This document shows positions 34,210 to 43,266 of a stretch of DNA of 64,000 nucleotides, one piece after another (position 1 is the first letter of the stretch; each line of letters begins with the position of its first letter). The DNA lies in contig CAZELM010000007.1 in the NCBI GenBank assembly GCA_964512995.1, forward strand, positions 62,001 through 126,000, read 5' to 3'. The stretch comes from CAZELM01 sp964512995 (GTDB taxonomy: Bacteria > CSSED10-310). Below the pieces are notes generated by a model. That model saw only the letters and a list, made by a program, of their open reading frames with translations. It ran no database searches and was not told the origin of the DNA. A program made the position numbers and the translations under genes.

Positions 34210-35016
34210 ATGTTTAATGCATTTATACAACGATTAAAAGAAAATGATAAGACTCATCAGTTATTTATTGATTCAGAAACAATTATCAAACGATTGAAAT
34301 CAGGCCAATCAAACGAAGAATTTGAGTCTTGGATACTCACCGCACTGACTCATCATCGATGGGAAATTCGGAATAATGCAATCAAAATAGCCGGTTTGGG
34401 GAAATATAAAAATATTGCAAGTGAGATCTGTCACCGCATGTTATCTCCATTAGAAATCGGATTTGTGAGACGAAATGCAGCCATCACACTGGCTCAGATC
34501 AATCACTACGATGAGGCAATTATAAACGCCCTTCAGCAAGCGCTTTACGATCGTTATTGGGAAGTCAGAACCCAGGCAGCGATAACTCTCTCGAAACTAG
34601 CTCGACCCGATTCGGGATTGGAGCAGAAAATCCTCTCGATGATCTTTCGGAAACCAATCGAATCGATTCCGGCATATCCGATTTTTTTTCCAAAACGAAT
34701 TTTTAGGGAGCGGAATTTTGAAGTCAGAGCAGCCCTGATATTGGCACTGGGCGCATGTTTAACTGATAAAAAAACATTGCATGGCATTGAACTGCTTCTG
34801 CAGGATGATTTATGGAAAGTTCGGGATGCTGCAATCCAGGCGTATTTGTCAGCTTCGGTTCGGCTGGGAGAGGAACTGGCGGTAATACTTTCCCATCTGA
34901 AGGATATAGACCTGACATGCCCTGATTTTGTCCCGTCATTTCCGATCCGAACAACCTATAACCGAACAATAGAACGATACCGAAACCAACTGACTGGAAA
35001 TAACGGAAGGGAATAA
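34210..35016 (+). CDS. HEAT-repeat protein
   Basis: A 268-residue alpha-solenoid. Repeats are visible as THHRWEIRNNAIKIAGLGKY, EIGFVRRNAAITLAQINHYD, DRYWEVRTQAAITLSKLARPD, NFEVRAALILALGACLTD and DLWKVRDAAIQAYLSASVRLG, each with the conserved x-W/F-E-V/I-R-x-x-A-A pattern. HEAT proteins mediate protein contacts; no catalytic residues are seen. No strong ribosome binding site is obvious. It sits 44 bases after GH84 and directly before mraY (2-base gap), so co-expression with cell-wall synthesis is likely; partner unknown. Confidence 0.85.
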   Translation: MFNAFIQRLKENDKTHQLFIDSETIIKRLKSGQSNEEFESWILTALTHHRWEIRNNAIKIAGLGKYKNIASEICHRMLSPLEIGFVRRNAAITLAQINHYDEAIINALQQALYDRYWEVRTQAAITLSKLARPDSGLEQKILSMIFRKPIESIPAYPIFFPKRIFRERNFEVRAALILALGACLTDKKTLHGIELLLQDDLWKVRDAAIQAYLSASVRLGEELAVILSHLKDIDLTCPDFVPSFPIRTTYNRTIERYRNQLTGNNGRE

Positions 35017-35018
35017 TC

Positions 35019-36125
35019 ATGTTGTACGCATTGATGAACTACCTGTTAAATCACTACCCATCCATGTCGTATTTACGTTTATTTGAATATATTACTTTTC
35101 GTGTGATCCTGAGTGCCATTACTGCCTTTGTCTTCTCACTGATGATTGGTCCTCCGCTGATCCGGTTTTTTAAACGACATCGCACAACAGATACGGCCTG
35201 GGATTATGGACTGGTCAACGTGGAAGGAAAATCCGGAACTCCGACAATGGGTGGCATTCTGATTCTTGCCGCTATTGGATTCGCCACGGTACTTTGGAAC
35301 GATCTCAGTAACCGATTTATTCAGATATTGATTTTCGCTATTATCTGGTTCGGTTTTATCGGAGGGATTGATGATTATTTAAAACTTAAATACCAGTCCA
35401 AACTTGGATTATCAGAAAAGCATAAATTAATCGGTCAGATGACATTTGGTGGTATTCTCAGTATCGTGTATCTAATCCCTGCTCTCTCTCCAGTGAAAGC
35501 ACAATTTTCAACGCTGTTGTTTATACCGTTCTATAAAGAATCCATTGCCGATCTTGGAATATTCTATTCTTTGTTTATCATACTTGTCATCACAGCGATT
35601 TCAAATTCAGTCAATCTTGCGGATGGATTGGACGGACTGGCCATCGTACCAGCTTTTTTTGTAGCTATCGGATTTGGTATCATTGCCTACATTATCGGAA
35701 ACATTAAAATGGCTGAGCACTTTCTATTTGAATACCTATCGGGTGCCGGGGAAATCAGTATTTTTTGTGCCAGCATTCTGGGTGCCGGGATTGGATTTTT
35801 ATGGTACAATGCCTATCCAGCTCAGATCTTCATGGGAGATACCGGGTCGTTAAGTTTAGGGGGAATACTGGGTACAATATCGGTCTTGACCAAGCAGGAA
35901 TTTCTGTTCCTCATTCTCGGGGGAGTGTTTGTTGCGGAGGCATTTTCAGTATTCGTCCAGAAATACATCAGCATCCCCTTGCTGGGGCGGAGGTATTTTT
36001 TTCGAGCGCCACTTCATCATACTCTGCAATATCGTGGATTAGCAGAAACAAAGGTGGTCATTCGGTTCTGGATCATTGCGGCAATACTGGCACTCGTCGC
36101 GATCAGCAGCCTCAAAATACGTTAA
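35019..36125 (+). CDS. mraY: Phospho-N-acetylmuramoyl-pentapeptide-transferase
   Basis: A 368-residue polytopic membrane enzyme with about ten hydrophobic helices. Family motifs are TPTMGGILIL, GGIDDYLKLKYQSKLGLSEKHK (Asp pair), NSVNLADGLDGLAIVP, FLWYNAYPAQIFMGDTGSL and APLHHTLQYRGLAETKVVIRFW. It makes lipid I from UDP-MurNAc-pentapeptide and undecaprenyl phosphate. The second-last motif usually reads HHxxEhxGxxE; here HHTLQYRGLAE is a mild variant. It lies outside a dcw (mur/fts) cluster, at the end of the folK-panB-panC-nif3-GH84-HEAT run. ATG with GGAAGGG upstream. Confidence 0.96.
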   Translation: MLYALMNYLLNHYPSMSYLRLFEYITFRVILSAITAFVFSLMIGPPLIRFFKRHRTTDTAWDYGLVNVEGKSGTPTMGGILILAAIGFATVLWNDLSNRFIQILIFAIIWFGFIGGIDDYLKLKYQSKLGLSEKHKLIGQMTFGGILSIVYLIPALSPVKAQFSTLLFIPFYKESIADLGIFYSLFIILVITAISNSVNLADGLDGLAIVPAFFVAIGFGIIAYIIGNIKMAEHFLFEYLSGAGEISIFCASILGAGIGFLWYNAYPAQIFMGDTGSLSLGGILGTISVLTKQEFLFLILGGVFVAEAFSVFVQKYISIPLLGRRYFFRAPLHHTLQYRGLAETKVVIRFWIIAAILALVAISSLKIR

Positions 36126-36243
36126 CATTACGATGAATAACACTTAAAAATTTCTTTCAGTTTTGCTATTGGATAGAGGACATCAGTTGGACACAACGTT
36201 TTTCCGAAAAACAAAAAAAAGATGATTCTAAGGAGGTAACCAC

Positions 36244-36780
36244 ATGAGATTGACTTCGTTGTTCATTTTATCGCTTATTCTTTTCCCGACAACGAGTTTG
36301 CTGGCCGGAGAACATTCACTCGGTCTGGGAGTGCATTATTTTTATACATTGGATGATATGGATAATGACTGGGGTGATTCATTTCACGAAAACGGATTGG
36401 GTTTAAATGGATCATATAAATACAAACCGATTGATCATTTTGGATTTCAATTCGAGCTTCAGGCATTCCCGGATGGGTATTATGATGCAGAGATCGCTGT
36501 TTCTCCCAGGATTCTGGCTATATTGGGCAGATCTTTCTATATCGGTGCAGGAATTGCGTGGAATTATCTCGCGTGGGAAGCGACAACAGAAGCGCTTCAT
36601 CAGGATAAAAACTGGTCGGATGCATATTATATCCTGCGGGCAGGATTTGAAATTCCGATTATCGTCCCCGATCTTCGTCTTGACATCAAAACGGATTATG
36701 AACTCAACGAGTGGAATGAAGTCGAGGACTTTGATTCGGATGCATTGACATTTGGAGTCGGTTTACGGATGGCATTCTAA
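36244..36780 (+). CDS. Small outer-membrane beta-barrel protein
   Basis: A 178-residue protein with a signal peptide (about residues 1-20, cleavage near LLA-G). The mature part alternates short amphipathic strands (SLGLGVHYFYTL; GLNGSYKYKPIDHFGFQFELQAF; SFYIGAGIAWNYLAW; LRAGFEIPIIVPDLRLDIKTDYEL) and ends in LRMAF, a typical barrel-insertion C-terminus. An eight-stranded OmpW/OmpX-like barrel fits the length. Strong AAGGAGG ahead of the ATG. It is probably transcribed on its own; the 118-base leader carries no promoter I can name. Confidence 0.82.
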   Translation: MRLTSLFILSLILFPTTSLLAGEHSLGLGVHYFYTLDDMDNDWGDSFHENGLGLNGSYKYKPIDHFGFQFELQAFPDGYYDAEIAVSPRILAILGRSFYIGAGIAWNYLAWEATTEALHQDKNWSDAYYILRAGFEIPIIVPDLRLDIKTDYELNEWNEVEDFDSDALTFGVGLRMAF

Positions 36781-36818
36781 CTGCTCCCTCACATCACTTC
36801 AAACGATCTGACTGCAAT

Positions 36819-36880
36819 CCTCCGGGAATCTTGTTAGAGTAATTCTATAACTTTTTTTATTTGATCTGGCTTTCCGGAGG
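36819..36880 (+). terminator. Candidate bidirectional terminator region
   Basis: An inner imperfect stem (GTTAGA at 36833-36838 with TCTATAAC at 36844-36851, one bulge) is followed by seven T at 36852-36858. An outer repeat CCTCCGG (36819-36825) / CCGGAGG (36874-36880) flanks it. It separates the convergent OMP and asd genes. Confidence 0.35.
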
Positions 36881-37966
36881 TTATTCTGCTGGCCGAGTAA
36901 TATCCGAAATGGGATACTTGATATAACCTTTCTGAATGAGTTGTTCTCCGATCAGAATCGACCCCCCCGCTGCGCCGCGGATAGTATTATGTCCTAAAAC
37001 GGAAAATTTATAATCCAGTACGGAGCAGGGGCTTAATCTTCCGACAGAAATCGTCATGCCATGACCCGTATTCCGATCTTTTCTTGGTTGTGGTCGATTG
37101 AGATCCGGTATGTATTGGATGATCGTATCGGGTGTCGATGGCAGTCGTTGGGTTTGGCAAAGGCTATTAAAATGATGCCATGTTTCAAGTATTTCCTCCT
37201 GTTTGGGTTTGGTCTGGAATAGAACGGACACTGCCAGCAAATGACCATCAGAAACCATGACACGATGGCACTGGGCACTCACCTGGAATTCAGCGGGTAC
37301 GATGACGCCATCTTCATAGTTACCAAAAATCTTTAAAGGCTCACTTTCCATCTTTTCTACTTCGCCTGGGATATATGGTATGGCATTGTCGAGAATATCC
37401 ATGGAACTTATCCCAGGATATCCTGCTCCGGATACAGCCTGAAGCGTTGATACAATCACCTTTTTTATCCTGAATCGCTTATGCAGCGGAGCAAGAGCGA
37501 GTGCCATGACGATTACGGAGCAATTGGGATTCGTTACGATAAATCCTTTGTCAGAAAATCGTGTTTTTTGGATATTGATCAATGACAAATGATCCGGATT
37601 GATCTCGGGTATGATAAGTGGAATGTCGCTCATCATCCGATGAATTCGTGTATTGGAAACCACCGGAATACCTGAGCGAGCAAATTGTTCTTCGATTGGG
37701 CCTGCGATCGACGCATCGAGTCCGGAAAATGCCAGGTCAAGCTCCTCTGTTGGGATGCACGGTTCCACCGGGAGATGTGCGTGTGTTTCTTTAATGGGTT
37801 CCTCCAGATGCCATGTACAAGCCTGCTTGAACGGCTTTCCGGCGGAACGTTCGGATGCCATGATTTTATGAAGTTCAAACCATGGATGTTGACTGAGCAG
37901 GGAGATAAATCGTTGGCCGACAGCTCCTGTTCCACCTAATACAGCTACTCGAAGCTTTGATTCCAT
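36881..37966 (-). CDS. asd: Aspartate-semialdehyde dehydrogenase
   Basis: A 361-residue enzyme reducing aspartyl phosphate to aspartate semialdehyde on the way to lysine, diaminopimelate, threonine and methionine. NADP loop VAVLGGTGAVGQRF is at the N-terminus, the catalytic Cys in VTNPNCSVIVMALAL (about residue 148), with TLQAVSGAGYPG and PAEFQVSAQCHRV later. These features match the archaeal/fungal-type ASADH rather than the enterobacterial type. It is last of the minus-strand run, 15 bases after a GT4 gene. Diaminopimelate use would link it to peptidoglycan. Confidence 0.95.
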   Translation of the reverse strand: MESKLRVAVLGGTGAVGQRFISLLSQHPWFELHKIMASERSAGKPFKQACTWHLEEPIKETHAHLPVEPCIPTEELDLAFSGLDASIAGPIEEQFARSGIPVVSNTRIHRMMSDIPLIIPEINPDHLSLINIQKTRFSDKGFIVTNPNCSVIVMALALAPLHKRFRIKKVIVSTLQAVSGAGYPGISSMDILDNAIPYIPGEVEKMESEPLKIFGNYEDGVIVPAEFQVSAQCHRVMVSDGHLLAVSVLFQTKPKQEEILETWHHFNSLCQTQRLPSTPDTIIQYIPDLNRPQPRKDRNTGHGMTISVGRLSPCSVLDYKFSVLGHNTIRGAAGGSILIGEQLIQKGYIKYPISDITRPAE

Positions 37967-37981
37967 CTTTATTATTCCTCT

Positions 37982-39115
37982 CTATTTTCTTTTTCTGATA
38001 GTTGCAGCTTCAAAATAGACATCAATAGTCTTGTCCGCAGTAGTTGTCCATCTATACATCTCTGCACGTTTCCGTCCCTTGTTGATCAATGTTTTCTGTA
38101 ATTCGCGATTCTGACAGACAGCAGTCATTGTATCCGCAATTTCAGCAGGAGATTCCGGATTTACAAACAAGGCGGCATCGCCAGCAATTTCGGGAATGGA
38201 TGTCGTATTTGATGTAATGACAGGGCAACCACTTGCCATAGCTTCTAACACAGGTAGTCCAAACCCTTCATACCTGGATGGATAGATTGTTAAAGAGGCC
38301 ATGCGATAAAGACTGACCAGCTCCTCATCAGAAACATAATCCAGTAAACGGATATTGGCTGCGATATCCGGTTCATTTGCACGTTGTCTGATCTGATCAC
38401 TCCCTTTTGCGCTTTTCCCCGTGATTATCAATGGAAGCGGCCGATCACACCTCCTGCAATAGATGGAATAGGCGTTCAGAAGTGTGAGCAAGTTCTTTCT
38501 CGGTTCCATGGTGGCAACAGTCAGGATAAACTTATCTGGGAGAGCCAGTCTTTTTTTGTAAAAATCACTATTTGTAAGATCAGCTTTAAAAAAAGGATCG
38601 GATACAGCGAACGGTATAATCCTGATTTTATGGTCAATATCGGGAAAACGAAACAACATTCGCTTCGCAGTAAACTCTGTGGAGCAGATGATAAGATCCG
38701 CATTCTTGCAGGATGAGCCAATGAGCCATCTGAAATATTTGACAAAAGTCCAAGGGAATGTTTCCGGATAATCATATACAGCCATATCGTGTATCGTTAC
38801 AATTTGAGGAATAGATGGTCTCCATTGGATGCTGTAAAAGGCTGGACTATGGAATACTGAAAATTGTTGAACTTTCAAGAGGCGGCGAAGTGTCCAATTT
38901 CGATAGAAATCTCCACGTGGATGGCTGTCGAATCGAATTCTTGTGTGGATCGAGCGGTCACTCACCAGAGCAGAATGAATTGGATCTGTGTATAACATAT
39001 GGAGGTCCAAGGACGGACGATTCTGTGACATCAATTCACGCAGAAGCATCTCAGTGCACCGGCCGACTCCTGTCTGTCCCTGGGTTATGAAGCGCGCATC
39101 ATATAAAATTTTCAA
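37982..39115 (-). CDS. GT4-family glycosyltransferase
   Basis: A 377-residue GT-B glycosyltransferase. The N-domain begins LKILYDARFITQGQTGVGRCTEM, and the donor site carries FILTVATMEPRKNLLTLLNAY, PLIITGKSAKG and the EX7E motif in YEGFGLPVLEAMASGCPVI. The start is placed at a TTG (39113-39115) overlapping the stop of the upstream gene as TTGA. This gives the normal family N-terminus; an ATG at 39169 would add 18 atypical residues and overlap that gene by 58 bases. Substrates unknown. It pairs with a second GT4 and an exported IPTL-CTERM protein, suggesting surface polysaccharide or glycoprotein work. Confidence 0.9.
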   Translation of the reverse strand: MKILYDARFITQGQTGVGRCTEMLLRELMSQNRPSLDLHMLYTDPIHSALVSDRSIHTRIRFDSHPRGDFYRNWTLRRLLKVQQFSVFHSPAFYSIQWRPSIPQIVTIHDMAVYDYPETFPWTFVKYFRWLIGSSCKNADLIICSTEFTAKRMLFRFPDIDHKIRIIPFAVSDPFFKADLTNSDFYKKRLALPDKFILTVATMEPRKNLLTLLNAYSIYCRRCDRPLPLIITGKSAKGSDQIRQRANEPDIAANIRLLDYVSDEELVSLYRMASLTIYPSRYEGFGLPVLEAMASGCPVITSNTTSIPEIAGDAALFVNPESPAEIADTMTAVCQNRELQKTLINKGRKRAEMYRWTTTADKTIDVYFEAATIRKRK

Positions 39116-40251
39116 CGGGTTGCCGCTTCTTTGTATACTTGAAGATGTTGGATAGCGTTTTGTTGCCATGAGAATGTGATAACCCTCGACGATGCACGAT
39201 GAATCTGTTGCTGCCGTTTCTCCGAGTCCAATAATAGATGATCGATTGCCGAGGTCAATGTACCGGGATCATCGAGCATAAAATAGACTGCCGCATCTGC
39301 CATCACCTCTCGATGAGCAGGGATGTCGCTTGCGATAACTGGGATGCCGCATGCGGCGGCCTCCAATGGACCAAATCCAAAGCCTTCTTCCAAGGCGGGA
39401 AAGACGGCCATCTGAGCACATTGATAAAGTCTGATCAGAATATCATGCGGTACATATCCGAGAACAATGACACGGTCCCCGATTCGTTGCTTTTGAATGT
39501 GATCTCGAATCACGTCCGAAGCGTCAGCAGGCTTTCCTGCGATTACAAGTTGCAGACGATCATATTTTCGAGATAATTCAGCGAAAGATTGAATCAGAAG
39601 CGGGAAGTTCTTCCGCGGCTCCAGTGTTCCAACAGAGAGGATATAATCCGATGAAATCCCATATGTGCTCAAAGCGGAAGACACAGATTTTATATCCTGG
39701 CCGGGTCTGAAATCCGGATTCAGACCATGATGGATTACGCGAATTTTATTTTCTGGAATATGGCAGAAATGAATCAGATCAGTTTTAACGGCATTACTGC
39801 ATACGACAATTAACTTCGATCGATTAATACGTTTGGGCAATATCTCCCGATGATACGCACCAGAATATCTCGAGCCGTATCGAGGATTTTTTAAAAAGGC
39901 AATATCATGGACTGTGGTGATGATATTTGAAATGTGAGTGGTTTGATACAGGAAATTGGGGGAATGGAAAAGGTCCACATTTTTGGCTGAGCTGAGCCAT
40001 TCAATGGATGGTGGAAGTCCATGCCTCCATAACTCTAATACGAGTTTCCCCGGTACTCGTCTACGAACGATTCGGACATTGGAATAACGAGAAAAACCAA
40101 ATTCCGGCATGGGTCCCTTAAATGCATTCATGAATAATGTATAACGGATGCCTGGATCTAATGGAATGATGGTTTGAAGCAAATGATTGGCATAAACACC
40201 AACTCCTGTAAGGTTTTTCATTAGACAACTGGCATCGATCAGTATATGCAT
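39112..40251 (-). CDS. GT4-family glycosyltransferase
   Basis: A 379-residue GT-B enzyme similar in kind to the next gene: MHILIDASCLMKNLTGVGVY at the start, TTVHDIAFLKNP, LSVGTLEPRKNFPLLIQSF, QLVIAGKPADASD and EEGFGFGPLEAAACGIPVIASD (EX7E). It would transfer a sugar from a nucleotide donor in the cytoplasm. It starts 49 bases after the IPTL-CTERM gene, with no strong ribosome binding site, and ends in a TTGA overlap with the second GT4. The two GT4 proteins are only moderately alike, so they probably add different sugars. Confidence 0.9.
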   Translation of the reverse strand: MHILIDASCLMKNLTGVGVYANHLLQTIIPLDPGIRYTLFMNAFKGPMPEFGFSRYSNVRIVRRRVPGKLVLELWRHGLPPSIEWLSSAKNVDLFHSPNFLYQTTHISNIITTVHDIAFLKNPRYGSRYSGAYHREILPKRINRSKLIVVCSNAVKTDLIHFCHIPENKIRVIHHGLNPDFRPGQDIKSVSSALSTYGISSDYILSVGTLEPRKNFPLLIQSFAELSRKYDRLQLVIAGKPADASDVIRDHIQKQRIGDRVIVLGYVPHDILIRLYQCAQMAVFPALEEGFGFGPLEAAACGIPVIASDIPAHREVMADAAVYFMLDDPGTLTSAIDHLLLDSEKRQQQIHRASSRVITFSWQQNAIQHLQVYKEAATR

Positions 40252-40300
40252 GGCAAAAAAATACTTTTAGAGCAGATGTTGGCAAACAGATTACTCAATA

Positions 40301-42244
40301 TCAGTGGCATTTTCTCCAGAGAAGCATGATCATTCCGAATGATAGGATCATGAAACCCCATGTGTTAAGAGCAGGAATGGCAACTGGAGATGGTGGTATC
40401 AAATCGGTTGTGACACGAATATCGTCCACATTATAGGGATCAGTATCAGAACCGCCCTGGATTTCGACTTTGGAAAAGTTATCAAAGACAAGGTCAACAT
40501 ATACCGGTAATGGGACCGACTCGGGATCGAGCAGAATTTCGATGCCGTCTTCGGAAACTGACATGATCAGATGATGCCAATTCAATGTTCTCGGCCTCAT
40601 GGTCGCGATCCAGGAAGAGCCGTTATTTATACTGTAGTTCGAATCGCTGATATCGTTTCTGACTCCCAGCATCCGGAAAATGCCAGCTTTCGTTCCATCA
40701 TCACCATTAAGTGACACATAGAAGTCTGTGTCTGTTGAAAGACCATCATAAAACCATAAATCAACGCTCCCGTAAGCAGAATCAGTGCCCAGATCATACA
40801 CCAATTCACCTTTCGTTTGGGAGTTTTGGATGCGGTAACTGGAACCGAACAGGCCAGGGTCATGGAAAATGCTGTTATCTAGAACAACACCCTGTGCGAC
40901 ATCCCAAAAATTCAGAGGAGAAGAATCGCATCGATCAAGGAAGTCCGCTTGATTGACTACGGCGAACACATGATAGTTCAACATCACTTTTTTCTGATAG
41001 CCGATAGCATAATCCGCATTGATCGGAGACCATGCCGCCACTGGGTATTCCGCCGCGCTGGAGGACAATCGAGGGCTGACCAGCTCATCTTCTGTGTAAG
41101 AATTACCATAATTATACGAAATCGCCTTATAAATGCGACTCTCTGGCATGAGATTGGGTCGATTGTCACTCCAGACTACCAAAATTTGACCATCCGGGCC
41201 AATGGCAACATCCGATTCTCCGATAGAATACCCAGTTCCCGTATAGTCATTAATAATCCTGCGATTGCCCATCATTTGTGACGAATTGATCCAATCACCA
41301 TTGATTTCGCAGCGACAAGCGAGGTTGATGTTGTCTATTACATACACACGTTCAGTATATGAAATCGCTACAATCACATTACCTCTGATCGTTTTGACAT
41401 CAATCGACGGATTCCCGCTCGGAAGTACATACGATTGGATATCTGGAACTTGTCTAAATTCATTAAAGCCGGATTGCACATCAAAGGGCAGGAAACTCCG
41501 ACAAGCCAAAACAGAAGATCGCGATGTCTGGTTGTTTGTGGAATCACATACGATATAAATAAATCCGGCATCATCCATGGCTATATCCACATTCCATAAG
41601 ATTGTATCCGACGGAGGATTGATCATGGAAAGCGGGCTATCCCATTGCTGGGTAACTGTATCATAATGCTGGAGATGAATCGTTCCTTGAGCCACCCAAG
41701 CTGCGATGATATCTTTTTCCTTACTGGCAATCGCAAAATCACGATATGAATCGCCTCCACTGATTGGAGGAGGAATAGAAGCCCATGTCGGATTCGGTGG
41801 CGTTCCGGATAGCATCATTGCTGCAGATGGCAATTGATAATTCGGATTTGCTCCCGAAGAACAAATCATAAATCCGATTGACGGATCGAGAAAATCTAAC
41901 ACGATTTTAGGAAAATCCAGGTCACAATCCACTATCTCACAAGTGGTCAACCTATCTGCGCGCATGGACGAGTTGAACATCAGGCTATGATATAAAATTC
42001 GATGGTAAATATGGTTTGGAGCTTGATCCCGGTCATCCTGCCAGACCATGTGCAGATCTCCATTTTGATCATACGCCATATGAGGGTGTAGTTGCTCATA
42101 TGAATAATATTCCGGTTCGACAAACGTTACTTCGTTGAAAAAAGCGGATGTCATTGGAATAAGATTGCAGACGATGCTCGTGAGATACAGAGAAAAGCAA
42201 CATATAGTTCGAAATATGGAGTGAAACTTGGCATTATAATTCAT
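40301..42244 (-). CDS. Exported protein with IPTL-CTERM-like sorting signal
   Basis: A 647-residue protein. Residues about 1-35 form a signal peptide (FRTICCFSLYLTSIVC...MTSA). The N-terminal two-thirds has repeats like MAYDQNGDLHMVWQDDRDQ and DVAIGPDGQILVVWSDNRP, as in sialidase-like beta-propellers. About 480-610 looks like a LamG/concanavalin-type jelly roll. The end, P-V-A-I-P-A-L-N-T-W-G then a hydrophobic helix and RKCH, matches the IPTLxxWG-CTERM pattern recognised by exosortase H-type transpeptidases (IPAL here for IPTL). No exosortase gene lies in the window. Strong AAGGAGG before the ATG. First gene of the run with two GT4s and asd. Confidence 0.8.
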   Translation of the reverse strand: MNYNAKFHSIFRTICCFSLYLTSIVCNLIPMTSAFFNEVTFVEPEYYSYEQLHPHMAYDQNGDLHMVWQDDRDQAPNHIYHRILYHSLMFNSSMRADRLTTCEIVDCDLDFPKIVLDFLDPSIGFMICSSGANPNYQLPSAAMMLSGTPPNPTWASIPPPISGGDSYRDFAIASKEKDIIAAWVAQGTIHLQHYDTVTQQWDSPLSMINPPSDTILWNVDIAMDDAGFIYIVCDSTNNQTSRSSVLACRSFLPFDVQSGFNEFRQVPDIQSYVLPSGNPSIDVKTIRGNVIVAISYTERVYVIDNINLACRCEINGDWINSSQMMGNRRIINDYTGTGYSIGESDVAIGPDGQILVVWSDNRPNLMPESRIYKAISYNYGNSYTEDELVSPRLSSSAAEYPVAAWSPINADYAIGYQKKVMLNYHVFAVVNQADFLDRCDSSPLNFWDVAQGVVLDNSIFHDPGLFGSSYRIQNSQTKGELVYDLGTDSAYGSVDLWFYDGLSTDTDFYVSLNGDDGTKAGIFRMLGVRNDISDSNYSINNGSSWIATMRPRTLNWHHLIMSVSEDGIEILLDPESVPLPVYVDLVFDNFSKVEIQGGSDTDPYNVDDIRVTTDLIPPSPVAIPALNTWGFMILSFGMIMLLWRKCH

Positions 42245-42677
42245 TATCTTCCTCCTTTAAATAAAATACAGACATAATATATAAAAAACATTCTATTGCA
42301 TAATGTGAATACCTGTGGATCCATATTTTAATATCTATTGAAGCAGCTAGGACCAGTTAGGCACTTAGTGAAAAGTATACGTCAATTTGGTTCAAAACCA
42401 TTTTCACGATTTAAAATACGTTTTAATTAAAATCATTCGGTCAATTTGTTTCGGACAATATTGAATGTGTCTGATCAATTCTTTATTCCCATGTTCTGCA
42501 TCCCGTTATTTCACTTTCAGTTAGCCGGTCGTAAAAAACCTGCGACAACCTAGATTTTATTATTGTAACCATTTACATTCATTCCATCAAGTACAGGAAT
42601 GAGAACAGATTTGAGCCTGACTGGAAAGAGATGACCGGGGGATTAAAGATTCTATTTTTCATGCCAATTCGGATTGA
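42245..42677 (+). other. Gene-free AT-rich region
   Basis: These 433 bases between the start of the IPTL-CTERM gene and the stop of arfB contain no supported gene on either strand. I see only the AAGGAGG ribosome binding site of the IPTL-CTERM gene at its left edge; no RpoN site, riboswitch or strong terminator is recognisable. Confidence 0.5.
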
Positions 42678-43103
42678 TTACTCATCCAGGTCATGTTTTA
42701 AATTACGCATTTGTTTAAGCTGACCGCGATGTATTTTACTCTCAACACGACGGATTTGTGACCCAGAAGTAGGCGTTGTTTTTTGGCGAACGCTTGGTTG
42801 TTTCAAGGCTTTACATATCAGGTTTCTCAACCGTTGACGAGCGTCCTGGCGGTTCTTTTCCTGAGTTCGAAATCGTCGCGCTCCAATGATCAGAATGCCA
42901 TCCGATGATACTTTTTTCCCTGCCATGCGCAACAACCGTGCGCGAATATCTTCAGATAACGAGCGTGAATTTTGGATATCAAACCGCAATTGTACCGCAG
43001 TTGCTACTTTGTTGACATTTTGTCCACCAGGACCAGATGCTGTAATGAATGTTTCCTCCAATTCACTTTCGGGGATCACGAGATCAGGTGTTATTACTAG
43101 CAT
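42678..43103 (-). CDS. arfB: Peptidyl-tRNA hydrolase ArfB-like ribosome rescue factor
   Basis: A 141-residue class-I release-factor-fold protein with GGQ at residues 26-28 (ITASGPGGQNVNK), followed by VATAVQLRFDIQNS and RFRTQEKNRQDARQRL. The C-terminus is a basic tail (TTPTSGSQIRRVESKIHRGQLKQMRN), typical of ArfB/YaeJ, which inserts into the empty mRNA channel and frees stalled ribosomes. Length matches. It lies 163 bases downstream of the large kinase gene on the same strand; promoter not evident. Confidence 0.93.
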   Translation of the reverse strand: MLVITPDLVIPESELEETFITASGPGGQNVNKVATAVQLRFDIQNSRSLSEDIRARLLRMAGKKVSSDGILIIGARRFRTQEKNRQDARQRLRNLICKALKQPSVRQKTTPTSGSQIRRVESKIHRGQLKQMRNLKHDLDE

Positions 43104-43266
43104 TCGCAGGGTTCCTTATTTATGGGAGTTGTGTCGGACGTGCTTTTCTGCTGCATTCTTCTCGGGAAAAAAATATTCTCAATTTATTGAATACGATCAA
43201 TTCTTTGAACCATCAAAACAAACTGGTTTCATTTTCATTTTTAAACCAGTGAGGATGATGTTGCGA

